Assembly: GCF_014645655.1 (NCBI RefSeq)
Contig: NZ_BMMD01000015.1
Location: forward strand, 30,731-94,730
From: Agromyces bauzanensis
GTDB taxonomy: Bacteria; Actinomycetota; Actinomycetes; Actinomycetales; Microbacteriaceae
DNA: 64,000 nt
Direction of reading: 5' to 3'
The notes below the pieces were generated by a model that worked only from the letters and a program-made list of their open reading frames with translations, was not told where the DNA came from and ran no database searches. How positions within the stretch are numbered: the first letter of the stretch is position 1; every line of letters begins with the position of its first letter. Shown piece by piece: positions 16,019 through 26,049 of this stretch. A program made the translations under genes and the position numbers.

Positions 16019-16789
16019 TCACCGTCCGGACGCCGCGCCGACGTACACCTCAATGCCGTCGATGACCCGCGCCAGGCCGAACTCGAAGGCGCGTTCAGGA
16101 TCGGCGGATGCCCCGTACTCGGCACCCGCGGCCTGGCCGACACGACCCGACACTGCAAATCGCGCCGGATCCACGATCTGCTCGAGGAGCGGCCCGTTGC
16201 GTTCCCACCACGCGTCGTCGTCGGACTCGGCGCGGCGCAGGCGCTCGGCGTCGACGTAGGCGCGTGCCGGCGCCGACACGAAGCCCACCACGAGCGTGAC
16301 GACCTGGTCCATGTCGAGGTCGCTCAGCCCGAGCCCTTCGATCGCCCGGAGGCTCCACTCCCACCGGTCGGAGACGTTCGGCCCGAGCGGCGGCCGGCTG
16401 GTGTCGATCGAGAGCAGCCACGGATGCCGCAGGTACTCGTTCCACGCGCGGCGCGCAACCTGCTCGAGCCGTTCCCGCAGGGATCCGCGCAGCTCGGGCA
16501 ACGGCTGTTCGCCGGCGACCCGGTCGACCATGAGGTCGATCAGCTCGGCTCTGCCGGGCACGTACGTGTAGACCGACATCGGTCTCAGCCCGAGTCGCTC
16601 AGCGACCCGCCGCATCGAGAGGGCCTCGAGTCCCGCGGCGTCGGCCAGCTCGATCGCGGTGTCGACGACGGCGTCGACGCTGGCACGCTGCTTCGGACCG
16701 CGCGAGCCGACCGGGTCGCCGAGTCGGTCCCGCCAGAGGAGGCGCAGCGTGCGATCGGGCTCGTCCCGCCCGTCGGATGCGGTCGACAT
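16019..16789 (-). CDS. TetR/AcrR family regulator with TetR C-terminal domain
   Basis: 256 residues from ATG 16789 (MSTASDGRDEPD). Residues 30-90 carry the TetR helix-turn-helix: VDTAIELADAAGLEALSMRR then VAERLGLRPMSVYTYVPGRA, with the usual Tyr. The rest is the TetR_C-type ligand domain (WEWSLRAIEGLGLSDLDMDQ, VVTLVVGFVSAPARAYV). The inverted repeat GGTAC-TTC-GTACC lies just upstream and is probably its own operator, so it should repress itself. An earlier in-frame ATG at 16801 would touch the operator and could be a leaderless start. The transport or enzyme gene it controls is not next to it; the acyl-CoA oxidase 200 bases away is on the same strand. Confidence 0.85.
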   Translation of the reverse strand: MSTASDGRDEPDRTLRLLWRDRLGDPVGSRGPKQRASVDAVVDTAIELADAAGLEALSMRRVAERLGLRPMSVYTYVPGRAELIDLMVDRVAGEQPLPELRGSLRERLEQVARRAWNEYLRHPWLLSIDTSRPPLGPNVSDRWEWSLRAIEGLGLSDLDMDQVVTLVVGFVSAPARAYVDAERLRRAESDDDAWWERNGPLLEQIVDPARFAVSGRVGQAAGAEYGASADPERAFEFGLARVIDGIEVYVGAASGR

Positions 16790-16802
16790 GGCGCCCAGCA
16801 TA

Positions 16803-16815
16803 GGTACTTCGTACC
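16803..16815. promoter_or_regulatory. Candidate TetR operator
   Basis: GGTAC-TTC-GTACC, a perfect 5-bp inverted repeat with 3-base spacer, begins two to fourteen bases upstream of the two possible TetR starts. TAC-n3-GTA cores are typical for this regulator class. Confidence 0.6.
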
Positions 16816-16836
16816 GTGTATGGCGTTCGGACACAC

Positions 16837-16924
16837 CCGATGCGCCGACGCCGCGCCGAGAACCGGCGCGAGCCGCAGAAACCGGGGCGCAGCACCTGTT
16901 CTCGGCGCGGCGTCGGCGTGTCGG
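16837..16924. repeat. Long inverted repeat (perfect 21-bp arms)
   Basis: Arm 16843-16863 is the exact reverse complement of 16898-16918, with a 34-base loop. The stem continues outward through two G-T pairs to CCGA/TCGG at 16837 and 16924. There is no T-run. It lies between the TetR operator and the 3' end of the acyl-CoA oxidase. Confidence 0.93.
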
Positions 16925-16989
16925 CCTGCTTCCACATGGGGGACGACGAAGGCGGGGCCCGTCGGGACCCGGCCTTCGCGCGTGGGATT

Positions 16990-19122
16990 CTACTTCTTCG
17001 TCTTCTCCGGCATGGGCAGGGTGCCGGCGGCGCGCTGCGCCGCGTAGTACGCGCGGGCCTCGTCCTGGCGCTCCTGCTCGGCGCCCGACGCGATCTTCGA
17101 GCGCAGGTGCTCGGGCGTGTAGCCGAACGCGTCGACGAGGTCCTGCGCGTGCGGCCGCAGGCGCTCGAGCAGGCGGTCGATGTACGCCGTCACGGCCTGG
17201 GCGCGCTGCGGCGACAGGCGGCCGTGGATGAGGTACCAGGCGAGGTGCTTCTCGACGAGGCCGAGGCCGAACAGGTCGCGCAGCCACGTGAGCACGCGCC
17301 TCGTGCCGGGGTCGGTCGTCTGCTCCAGTCCGCGGGTGAACGCCTCCCACTGCAGGAGCTCGCCGTGCGCGCGGGCGGCCTCGATCAGCTCGTTCTGGTT
17401 GCGGTTGAAGGCCGCCGCGGCATCCGCCTTCGGCAGCTTGCGCGCGTCGCGGAGTCGGGCCGCGATGTCGGCGATCATGGTCTCGACGCGGTCGGTGAGC
17501 AGTTCGCGCTGCGTGTTCGTGTCACGGAGCTCCGACACCGAACGAGCGGTCGAACCGAAGTCGGCGATGGTCTGCCCGAGGCGGCGAAGCCCCGTGCCGT
17601 GGTAGGCCCGCTCGGCGGTCTGCGCGACGACGTATCGGGCCATGGCGCCGGCATCGGCCTTGGCGAACTGCTTCGAGTAGTCGGTGAGCAGGCGCTTCGC
17701 GACGAGCTGCAGGAGCACGTTGTTGTCGCCCTCGAACGTCGCGTAGATGTCGAGGTCCTGACGCAGCCCGACGATGCGGTTCTCGGCGAGGAAGCCGGCG
17801 CCGCCGGTGGCCTCGCGTGCCTCCTGGAGGGTCTCGAGCGCGTGCCACGTCGAGAGCGGCTTCAGGGCGGCCGCGATGGTCTCGAGGTCCTGGCGGTCGT
17901 CGTCGGTGTCGGCCCTGCCCGAGAACACCGCGTCGAACTTCAGGAGGAACTCGTCGTGCGCGAAGGTCTGCGCGTAGGTGGTCGCGAGCTTCGGAAGCAG
18001 CCGGCGCTGGTGACGCTGGTAGTCGAGCAGCACCTCCTCGTCGGTGTCGCTCGCCGCGTTGAACTGGCGACGCTGGTTGCCGTAGGTGATCGCGATCGTG
18101 AGCGCCACCGCGGCCGCCGACGTCGCGGCGCCGTCGAGCGAGACGCGGCCCTGCACGAGGGTGCCGAGCATCGTGAAGAAGCGTCGGCCGGGGCTCGCGA
18201 TGGGACTCGAGTAGGTGCCGTCCTCGGTGACCGACCCGTAGCGGTTCAGGAGGTTCTCGCGGGGCACGCGCACGTTCGTGAAATGCAGGCGCCCGTTGTC
18301 GATGCCGTTGAGCCCGCCCTTCAGCCCGTCGTCCTCGCCCCCGATGCCGGGCAGGAACGCGCCGTCGGCGTCGCGGAGCGGCACGTAGAGGGCATGCACG
18401 CCGTGGTTCACGCCCTTGGCGATGAGCTGGGCGAACACCACCGCGGCGATGCCGTGCAGGGCGGCGTTGCCGAGGTAGTCCTTCCACGCGCCACGGAACG
18501 GCGTGTTGATGACGAACTCCTGTGTCGCCTCGTCGTAGGTGGCCGTCGTGCCGATGGCCGCGACATCCGACCCGTGCCCGGTCTCGGTCATCGCGAAGGC
18601 CCCCGGCACGTCGAGCGACATGATGCCGGGCAGGAACGCGCGGCGGTGGTACTCGGTGCCGAGGTGGAGCACGGCGGCGCCGAACAGGCCCCACTGCACG
18701 CCGGACTTGATCTGCAAGCTCGGGTCGGCGATGACGAGCTCCTCGAACGCGGCGATGTTGCCGCCGTGGTCCTCGAGCCCCCCGAGCTCCTTCGGGAACG
18801 CGCGGTGCACGGCGCCCTGCTCGACGAGGATCTTGAGCTGCCCGAGCACGCGCTCCCGGTGCTCGGCCATCGTCTGGCCCTCGATGCGCTGGAGCTCGGG
18901 ATGAGCGGCGCGTTCGCGCGCGGCGAGGCGGATGTCGGCCCACGTGCCGAGGAGCTGGCGTCCGAGCGCGGCCACGTCGACCTCCGGCGACTCGGGAGCC
19001 GGGGCGGCCGACGGAGCCGGGATGGGCGCGCCGACCGCGCCTGGCACGGGCTTCGCGGGCACGGTCGCGGCGGGGCGCTGGCCCCAGGTCTTCGTGGTGG
19101 TGCGGGGTGCCGTGTCAACCAT
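16990..19122 (-). CDS. Acyl-CoA oxidase / acyl-CoA dehydrogenase family protein
   Basis: 710 residues from ATG 19122. The N-terminal 60 residues are Pro/Ala-rich and low in complexity. Then the ACOX layout follows: QGAVHRAFPKELGGLEDHGG, AFAMTETGHGSDVAAIGTTA (FAD/substrate motif), NVRVPRENLLNRYGSV, SPGRRFFTMLGTLVQGRVSL, and the late motif EATGGAGFLAENRIVGLRQD with DIYATFEGDNNVLLQLVAKR. The C-terminal domain after residue 480 matches peroxisomal-type acyl-CoA oxidases and extends beyond plain acyl-CoA dehydrogenases. It oxidises acyl-CoA to enoyl-CoA with FAD, passing electrons to oxygen or ETF. It is a single gene. Confidence 0.88.
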   Translation of the reverse strand: MVDTAPRTTTKTWGQRPAATVPAKPVPGAVGAPIPAPSAAPAPESPEVDVAALGRQLLGTWADIRLAARERAAHPELQRIEGQTMAEHRERVLGQLKILVEQGAVHRAFPKELGGLEDHGGNIAAFEELVIADPSLQIKSGVQWGLFGAAVLHLGTEYHRRAFLPGIMSLDVPGAFAMTETGHGSDVAAIGTTATYDEATQEFVINTPFRGAWKDYLGNAALHGIAAVVFAQLIAKGVNHGVHALYVPLRDADGAFLPGIGGEDDGLKGGLNGIDNGRLHFTNVRVPRENLLNRYGSVTEDGTYSSPIASPGRRFFTMLGTLVQGRVSLDGAATSAAAVALTIAITYGNQRRQFNAASDTDEEVLLDYQRHQRRLLPKLATTYAQTFAHDEFLLKFDAVFSGRADTDDDRQDLETIAAALKPLSTWHALETLQEAREATGGAGFLAENRIVGLRQDLDIYATFEGDNNVLLQLVAKRLLTDYSKQFAKADAGAMARYVVAQTAERAYHGTGLRRLGQTIADFGSTARSVSELRDTNTQRELLTDRVETMIADIAARLRDARKLPKADAAAAFNRNQNELIEAARAHGELLQWEAFTRGLEQTTDPGTRRVLTWLRDLFGLGLVEKHLAWYLIHGRLSPQRAQAVTAYIDRLLERLRPHAQDLVDAFGYTPEHLRSKIASGAEQERQDEARAYYAAQRAAGTLPMPEKTKK

Positions 19123-19328
19123 CGTCGGCTCTCGTCTTTCCTGTGTGCGGCGGTCAGCTCCGTCCACGGTAGGACGACCCGCCCGCGCCCGAAAACGGGG
19201 CGTCAGGGGGCTACAAACGACGTGCGCGGCGTCTCGCGGACACCTGTCGAGACTCTACAAAGCGCAGCACCGCTGTCGTGGCAGTGTCCACAATCGGATG
19301 CCGCGACATCCGCTCGGTCACCGGACCC

Positions 19329-19724
19329 TCAGGCGCGGAAGAACTCGTTCGCCCGAGGCGTCCAGAGCAGGACCAGGATGAGGACGGCGAAGACGATGCC
19401 GATGTACTCGCCGATCGCGCTCGCCGGGTACGCGATCGCGAGGAACACCGAGAGGAGGATCGAGAGCGCCTCGAAGATCGTGACGAGGATCCGCGCGCCG
19501 TTGCGGCCACGCAACAGCCCCACGGCCACGAGGATGACGACGATGCCGATGAGGATCCCGGCCAGTGCGGCGAGGATGAGCTGGCTCGCTCCGCCGAACT
19601 GCTCGACCGTCGCGGCGATGCTCGTCTGGAACAGCAGGATGGTGCCGCCGAGGATGTCGAGTGCTCCCGAGATCCAGGTGAGCACGGCGACGAGGGTCAC
19701 GCCGCCAGGTCGATGGATGGCCAT
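19329..19724 (-). CDS. Four-helix membrane protein, paralogue 3 of 3
   Basis: 131 residues, ATG 19724 behind GGGGGC. Four hydrophobic segments; the first carries GVTLVAVLTWISGALDILGG and the end is VLLWTPRANEFFRA. The same opening (LVAVL..ISG..DI..G) and ending (LLW....xYFR) recur in the next two genes, which are clearly duplicates. No named family or function is recognised. The product is an integral membrane protein. Confidence 0.75.
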   Translation of the reverse strand: MAIHRPGGVTLVAVLTWISGALDILGGTILLFQTSIAATVEQFGGASQLILAALAGILIGIVVILVAVGLLRGRNGARILVTIFEALSILLSVFLAIAYPASAIGEYIGIVFAVLILVLLWTPRANEFFRA

Positions 19725-19769
19725 GAGCGCCCCCGTTCGCGCCGCCCGACGAGGCGGCCTGTTGCGATG

Positions 19770-20189
19770 TTAGTGCAAGGCGGCCTCGCTGCCGCGGAAG
19801 TAGGCGCTCGCCGGGCGCGTCCAGAGCAGGATCAACACGATCGCCGAGACGAGGACGCTCGCCCACTCGCCCACCGGGTTGCCCAGGTTCGCCACCGCCA
19901 TGAACAGCGAGCCGATGAGCGACAGGATCTGCAGCACCGTAACGATCATGCGAGAGATCCAGCGACCCAGCCAGAGGCCGAACGAGAGGATCACGACGAT
20001 CAGGCCGAGCACCATCGAGCCGATCGCAGCGGTGAGCAGCCCGCCCGATCCGCCGAAGGCGGCCGTCACATCCGGATCGTCCCCCTGGAAGATCAGGAGG
20101 ATGCCCGAGATGATGTCGATGACGCCGGACACGAATGCCAGGACCGCCACGATGGCGACTCCGATCGGCCGGCTCGTTGCTTCAGCCAT
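19770..20189 (-). CDS. Four-helix membrane protein, paralogue 2 of 3
   Basis: 139 residues, ATG 20189 behind GGGGAG. GVAIVAVLAFVSGVIDIISG opens the first helix, AAFGGSGGLLTAAIGSMVLG the second, GLWLGRWISRMIVTVLQILS the third, and it ends LLWTRPASAYFRGSEAALH. The layout matches its two neighbours segment by segment. The three are in tandem on one strand and probably share a transcript. Function unknown. Confidence 0.75.
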   Translation of the reverse strand: MAEATSRPIGVAIVAVLAFVSGVIDIISGILLIFQGDDPDVTAAFGGSGGLLTAAIGSMVLGLIVVILSFGLWLGRWISRMIVTVLQILSLIGSLFMAVANLGNPVGEWASVLVSAIVLILLWTRPASAYFRGSEAALH

Positions 20190-20277
20190 GATGCGCTCCC
20201 CACTCGCTTCGCGCCGTGCAGCGCAGCACGACGACCTTGGGCTGATGCTAGCGCGACGACGGATGCCGCAGCACGCG

Positions 20278-20709
20278 TCAGCTCGTCGGCTCGCCGGGAG
20301 CGAGGCCCCGGAAGTAGCGCGTCGCCTCCCCCGACCACAGCAGGAACAGGATGGCGATCGCGAGGAGCGAACTCAGGATCTCGGTCGAGAGCGTCGCCGG
20401 CGCCGCGATCCCCGACCAGATCGAGCCCGCCAGTGAGATCACCTGCAGCACGGTGGCTGCGATGCGTGAGACCGCGTCGCCGCGCAACAGGCCCCACGCG
20501 ACGACCAGGACGATCGCACCGAGCACGATCGACATGACGGCGACCACGATGAGCAGTCCCGCCCCGCCGAAGCGCTCCGCCGCGGTCGCATCGGACTGCA
20601 TCGTGAGGAGCACGATGCCGCCGATGATGTCGAACACGCCGGAGACGATCGCGAGGGCCGCCACGATCGTGACGCCGAGCGGACGCTTGGGGCCGAACTG
20701 GTCTGACAT
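20278..20709 (-). CDS. Four-helix membrane protein, paralogue 1 of 3
   Basis: 143 residues, ATG 20709 behind AGGAG. A hydrophilic start (MSDQFGPKRP) leads into GVTIVAALAIVSGVFDIIGG. The fold then repeats the scheme of the two downstream genes: AERFGGAGLLIVVAVMSIVL, WGLLRGDAVSRIAATVLQVI, and LLWSGEATRYFRGLAPGEP. It is the first gene of the tandem set. No catalytic residues are visible; a role in envelope homeostasis is only a guess. Confidence 0.75.
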   Translation of the reverse strand: MSDQFGPKRPLGVTIVAALAIVSGVFDIIGGIVLLTMQSDATAAERFGGAGLLIVVAVMSIVLGAIVLVVAWGLLRGDAVSRIAATVLQVISLAGSIWSGIAAPATLSTEILSSLLAIAILFLLWSGEATRYFRGLAPGEPTS

Positions 20710-20821
20710 GTTGCTCCTGACGACGGCCGGTGCACGGATGCCGCGGGCCGCGACCCGCTGCCGCGATCCTATGCCGCCCGGCCCGCGGCCGGCAGCCCCG
20801 GCACTGGCGTGCCGCGACGGA

Positions 20822-22855
<2,034 letters not shown>

Positions 22856-22931
22856 CCGTCGAGTGTAACGAGCGCCCCCGACGATCGATCCGGTCATCCC
22901 CAGCCCGCGACCGCGGATACCCCAGGCACGG

Positions 22932-22965
22932 GAACGACCCCGGGCGCGAGCGCCCGAGGCCGTTC
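22932..22965 (-). terminator. Hairpin after the 5'-nucleotidase gene
   Basis: GAACGACCCCGGGCGC (22932-22947) pairs with GCGCCCGAGGCCGTTC (22950-22965) with two mismatches and a two-base loop. It lies 12 bases downstream of the stop of the minus-strand nucleotidase gene. Confidence 0.6.
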
Positions 22966-22976
22966 GATGGCCGAAC

Positions 22977-25031
22977 TCAGTCGACGTCGATCACGAAAGA
23001 ACTCGTCGTGCCGGTCGACACCACCGTGATGTCGAACCGTGTCGGTCCCGACGCGTCGGCAGGGATCGCGAACATCACCGTCGCCGTGCCGATCTCGTCG
23101 GTGGTCGGCGTGTACGCGCGATCGACGGCCTCGCTGTCGAGCTCCGTTGCGCCGAGGGAGACGGCGACGGTGCCCGCCTGCGGCTCGTTGGTGCTGAAGT
23201 CGAGCGACGAGAGGTCGATCGTCACCTGGTCGCCGGGGTCGTAGCCGTCGGCGTCGGGCGCCGAGACGACCACGCCGACGGCGCGCTGGGCGAAGTCGGG
23301 CGTCGCCATCTGGAAGTCCGCCTCGAGTGCGGCGAAGTAGTCGACCATCGACTCCAGGTCGATCTTGCCGCTGTCGGACTTGTTCGCGCCGTCGTCGAGC
23401 GTGAGGAAGTTGTCTCCACCCGAGGCGAGGAACGAGTTGACGCCCACGCTGTAGGTCGCGGCCGGATCGATCGCCATGCCGTCGAGGAGGATCTCGGTGA
23501 TGTGCGAGCCCGCCGCCGCGGACGGATCGTACGTGTACTCGAGTCCGGCACTGACGCCGAGCTTGAGGAACGGCCGTGATGCCCCTGCGGGCTGCCACTG
23601 CTCCTCGAGCACCTGCTTGACCTGCGCGCCGGTGAGGTCCATCGTCACGAGCGTGTTGGCGAACGGCTGCACGTTGGCCGCTTCGCGATACGTGACCGGG
23701 CCCGCAGCGATGTCGGCTCGAAGGCCGCCGGGGTTCATGAACGCGACGTCCACGTCACGCGTGCCGTCCTCGTTGAGCGACCAGAGCTGCACGTCGGCGA
23801 CGAAGTTGCCGAGCGTCGACTCACCACCCCGGTTCTCGACGAGCGTCGGGACGCCGTTCACCACGCCGGGCTGCCGAGCGCGGTTGAAGTCGGCGCTCGC
23901 GTCGCCGAGCTCCACGTTGCCGAGCGTGTTGGCGAGGGCCGTCGCCTCCGCGACGATCGGCACGATCTCGGGGTCGGGCTCGAACAGGTACTCCGTCACG
24001 TTGCCGCGGTCATCGAACGCCGTGGCCATGGTGTAGATCGTGTTCTTCATCTGGGCGATCTTTCCGCTCTTGATGTTGAACGTGATGTCCATGTTGCTGA
24101 AACGCTCGCCGTACTGGCCGCTCGAGATGACCGGCCGGCCGTCGATCACGTGGTTGTACGCGAGGTGGGTGTGCCCCGAGACGATCGCGTCGATGTTGTC
24201 GTTCGCGTTCAGCACGATGTCGCCGAATCGCGTGGTCGGGTCGGTCGCGGATGCGATGTCGGTCGTTGACGCGCCCTCGTGCACGAGCATGATCACGATG
24301 TCGGCTTCGCCGTTCTCCTCGGAGCCGTCGCTGAGCTGGTCGGCCACGCGGTTGGCGGCTTCGACGGGCGAGCCGACCGTGATGTCCTCGATGCCCGCGG
24401 GGCTCACGAGCGAAGGCAGTTCGTCGGTCACGGCGCCGACGAACCCGATGGTGACGCCCTGGAAGGTCTCGGTCCAGTACTCGGGCAGTGCAGGCTCGTC
24501 GGGTGCGTCCGCGTGGTAGACGTTGGCGCCGAGGTACTCCCACTCGGCCATCGGCATGACGCGGTCGGTCAGGTCGGCGAAGCCCTTGTCGAACTCGTGG
24601 TTGCCGACGGCGCTGACGTCGAGCCCCGCGGCGTTCAGCGTCTCGATGGTCGGTACGTCGTCCTGGATGAAGGACGTGAACGTCGACGCGCCGATCATGT
24701 CGCCCGCGGCGGCGAAGACGGTGTTCGGATTCTCGGCCCGGAACGAGTCCACCGCGGTGGCGAGACGTGCGATGCCGGCTGCGGTGCCGGACTGCTCGAT
24801 GCGACCGTGGAAGTCGTTGACGGTCACGAGGTTGAGGTCGACGAACGCCTTCGCATGCGCCAGCGCCTGCGGCGGCAGCCCGTCGTCGGGGACCGCCTGC
24901 GCGGCCGCGGAACCGCCGAGGGTGAGTCCGACGGCCGTGGCCGCCGCGAGCGCACCGGCGGCGAGCCGGCGGCGCGAGCGTGTGGGGGCATTGGTGCGGT
25001 CGAGTTCCGCACCACTGGACCGATGCTGCAT
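22977..25031 (-). CDS. Secreted bifunctional metallophosphatase / 5'-nucleotidase
   Basis: 684 residues, ATG 25031 behind GAGGAGA. Residues 20-48 are a signal peptide (TRSRRRLAAGALAAATAVGL ... AAAQA). The metallophosphatase half has NDFHGRIEQ, AAGDMIGAS, VGNHEFDKGF, MLVHEGAS and SGHTHLAYNH, the full dimetal site. The 5'-nucleotidase C-terminal domain follows (LVENRGGESTLGNFVAD, FMNPGGLRADIAAGPVTYRE, FLASGGDNFLTLDDG). The last 90 or so residues form an extra Ig-like beta domain (YDPGDQVTIDLSSLDFSTNE). It releases phosphate and nucleosides from nucleotides outside the cell. No LPXTG or other anchor is seen. Confidence 0.92.
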   Translation of the reverse strand: MQHRSSGAELDRTNAPTRSRRRLAAGALAAATAVGLTLGGSAAAQAVPDDGLPPQALAHAKAFVDLNLVTVNDFHGRIEQSGTAAGIARLATAVDSFRAENPNTVFAAAGDMIGASTFTSFIQDDVPTIETLNAAGLDVSAVGNHEFDKGFADLTDRVMPMAEWEYLGANVYHADAPDEPALPEYWTETFQGVTIGFVGAVTDELPSLVSPAGIEDITVGSPVEAANRVADQLSDGSEENGEADIVIMLVHEGASTTDIASATDPTTRFGDIVLNANDNIDAIVSGHTHLAYNHVIDGRPVISSGQYGERFSNMDITFNIKSGKIAQMKNTIYTMATAFDDRGNVTEYLFEPDPEIVPIVAEATALANTLGNVELGDASADFNRARQPGVVNGVPTLVENRGGESTLGNFVADVQLWSLNEDGTRDVDVAFMNPGGLRADIAAGPVTYREAANVQPFANTLVTMDLTGAQVKQVLEEQWQPAGASRPFLKLGVSAGLEYTYDPSAAAGSHITEILLDGMAIDPAATYSVGVNSFLASGGDNFLTLDDGANKSDSGKIDLESMVDYFAALEADFQMATPDFAQRAVGVVVSAPDADGYDPGDQVTIDLSSLDFSTNEPQAGTVAVSLGATELDSEAVDRAYTPTTDEIGTATVMFAIPADASGPTRFDITVVSTGTTSSFVIDVD

Positions 25032-25267
25032 TCCGTGTCTCCTCTGCGAGTCCGCCGAGGTTCCCGAATCCGCAACCCCCCGGCCATGCACGCCCCCGCG
25101 CGGCGCTCGGGGGACGATGGAAGCCTACGTTTCGGGCAGGGACGCGGGGAAGTGGTTTGGCCAAGTCGTAACCTGCACTTAAGTGGAATGGCGCAGATTC
25201 TGCTCATATGAGCACAGCCACCTCCGCCGAGAGGTCGTGTTCCGACCCGAGGCTAGGCTTGCCGCCG

Positions 25268-26005
25268 ATGCTCACCGCCGTCCTCTCCCTCAGCGGGGCC
25301 CTCGTCTTCGGCGCGGCCGACTTCCTCGGCGGTCTCGCGGCCAGGCGAGTGAACGCGATGCTCGCCACCGCGGTCGCCGCCGTCACGGGGTTCGCGATCC
25401 TCCTCGTCGCCGCGCCGTTCCTCGGCGGCGCGTGGACTCCGCACGACGCGCTCTGGGGCGCGTTCTCGGGGGTCGCGAGCGCCGTCGCGATCTCGCTGCT
25501 CTACGCCGCGCTCGCGATCGGGCCCATGAGCATCCTCTCCCCGCTCACCGCCGTCGTGGCGGCGGTGGCCCCCATGCTGTTCCAGACGAGCGACGAGAGC
25601 GGCGTCGTCCCACTCGTGCTCAACCGCGGCTTCAGCGCGGCGATCCTCTTCGCCGTGCTCGGCGTGCTCGCTCTCGCGGGCGCACAGCGTCGGCAGGCCG
25701 CGGCCTCCGAGACCGAGGGGATGCCGCGGGCCTCCCTCGGCGCGTCGATCGCACCGCCGCGCACCGACGCGCCGGGCGGCCTCCGCCTCGCGGTCGCGTG
25801 TGGCGTCGTCGACGTGGCCGCCAGCGTGCTGCTCCTCCTGGGCATCCGGGCCGGCGACCTCTCGGTGGCCGCGGTGCTCGGCGCCATGTACCCGGCCGGT
25901 ACCATCCTCCTCGCCGCGCTCGTGCTGCGGGAGCACGTCGCGCCCGTGCAGTGGGTCGGGCTCACGCTCGCGCTCGCGGCGGCGGCCATGCTGGCGTTGG
26001 CGTAG
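25268..26005 (+). CDS. EamA-like multi-helix membrane transporter
   Basis: 245 residues from ATG 25268; an upstream in-frame ATG at 25208 would add a hydrophilic stretch without membrane character. TAGGCT lies 8 bases before the chosen start. The product has eight to ten membrane helices with an EamA-type opening (LSLSGALVFGAADFLGGLAA) and a second repeat after residue 170 (ACGVVDVAASVLLLLGIRAG), ending VLREHVAPVQWVGLTLALAA. A hydrophilic loop rich in Ala/Arg/Glu (about 140-170) links the halves. It probably exports small metabolites. It ends at a convergent junction. Confidence 0.78.
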   Translation: MLTAVLSLSGALVFGAADFLGGLAARRVNAMLATAVAAVTGFAILLVAAPFLGGAWTPHDALWGAFSGVASAVAISLLYAALAIGPMSILSPLTAVVAAVAPMLFQTSDESGVVPLVLNRGFSAAILFAVLGVLALAGAQRRQAAASETEGMPRASLGASIAPPRTDAPGGLRLAVACGVVDVAASVLLLLGIRAGDLSVAAVLGAMYPAGTILLAALVLREHVAPVQWVGLTLALAAAAMLALA

Positions 26006-26006
26006 G

Positions 26007-26047
26007 GGTCTCGAGACGGTCGCTTCGCGACCTCCTCGACCCGCTGG
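26007..26047. repeat. Dispersed repeat, GGTCTCGAGACGG copy
   Basis: Begins GGTCTCGAGACGGTCGCTTC at 26007 and ends CTCCTCGACCCGCTGG at 26047. The same family as 15971-16010 and 63056-63118, here inverted. It fills the gap between convergent stops at 26005 and 26050 almost exactly. Confidence 0.7.
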
Positions 26048-26049
26048 GA

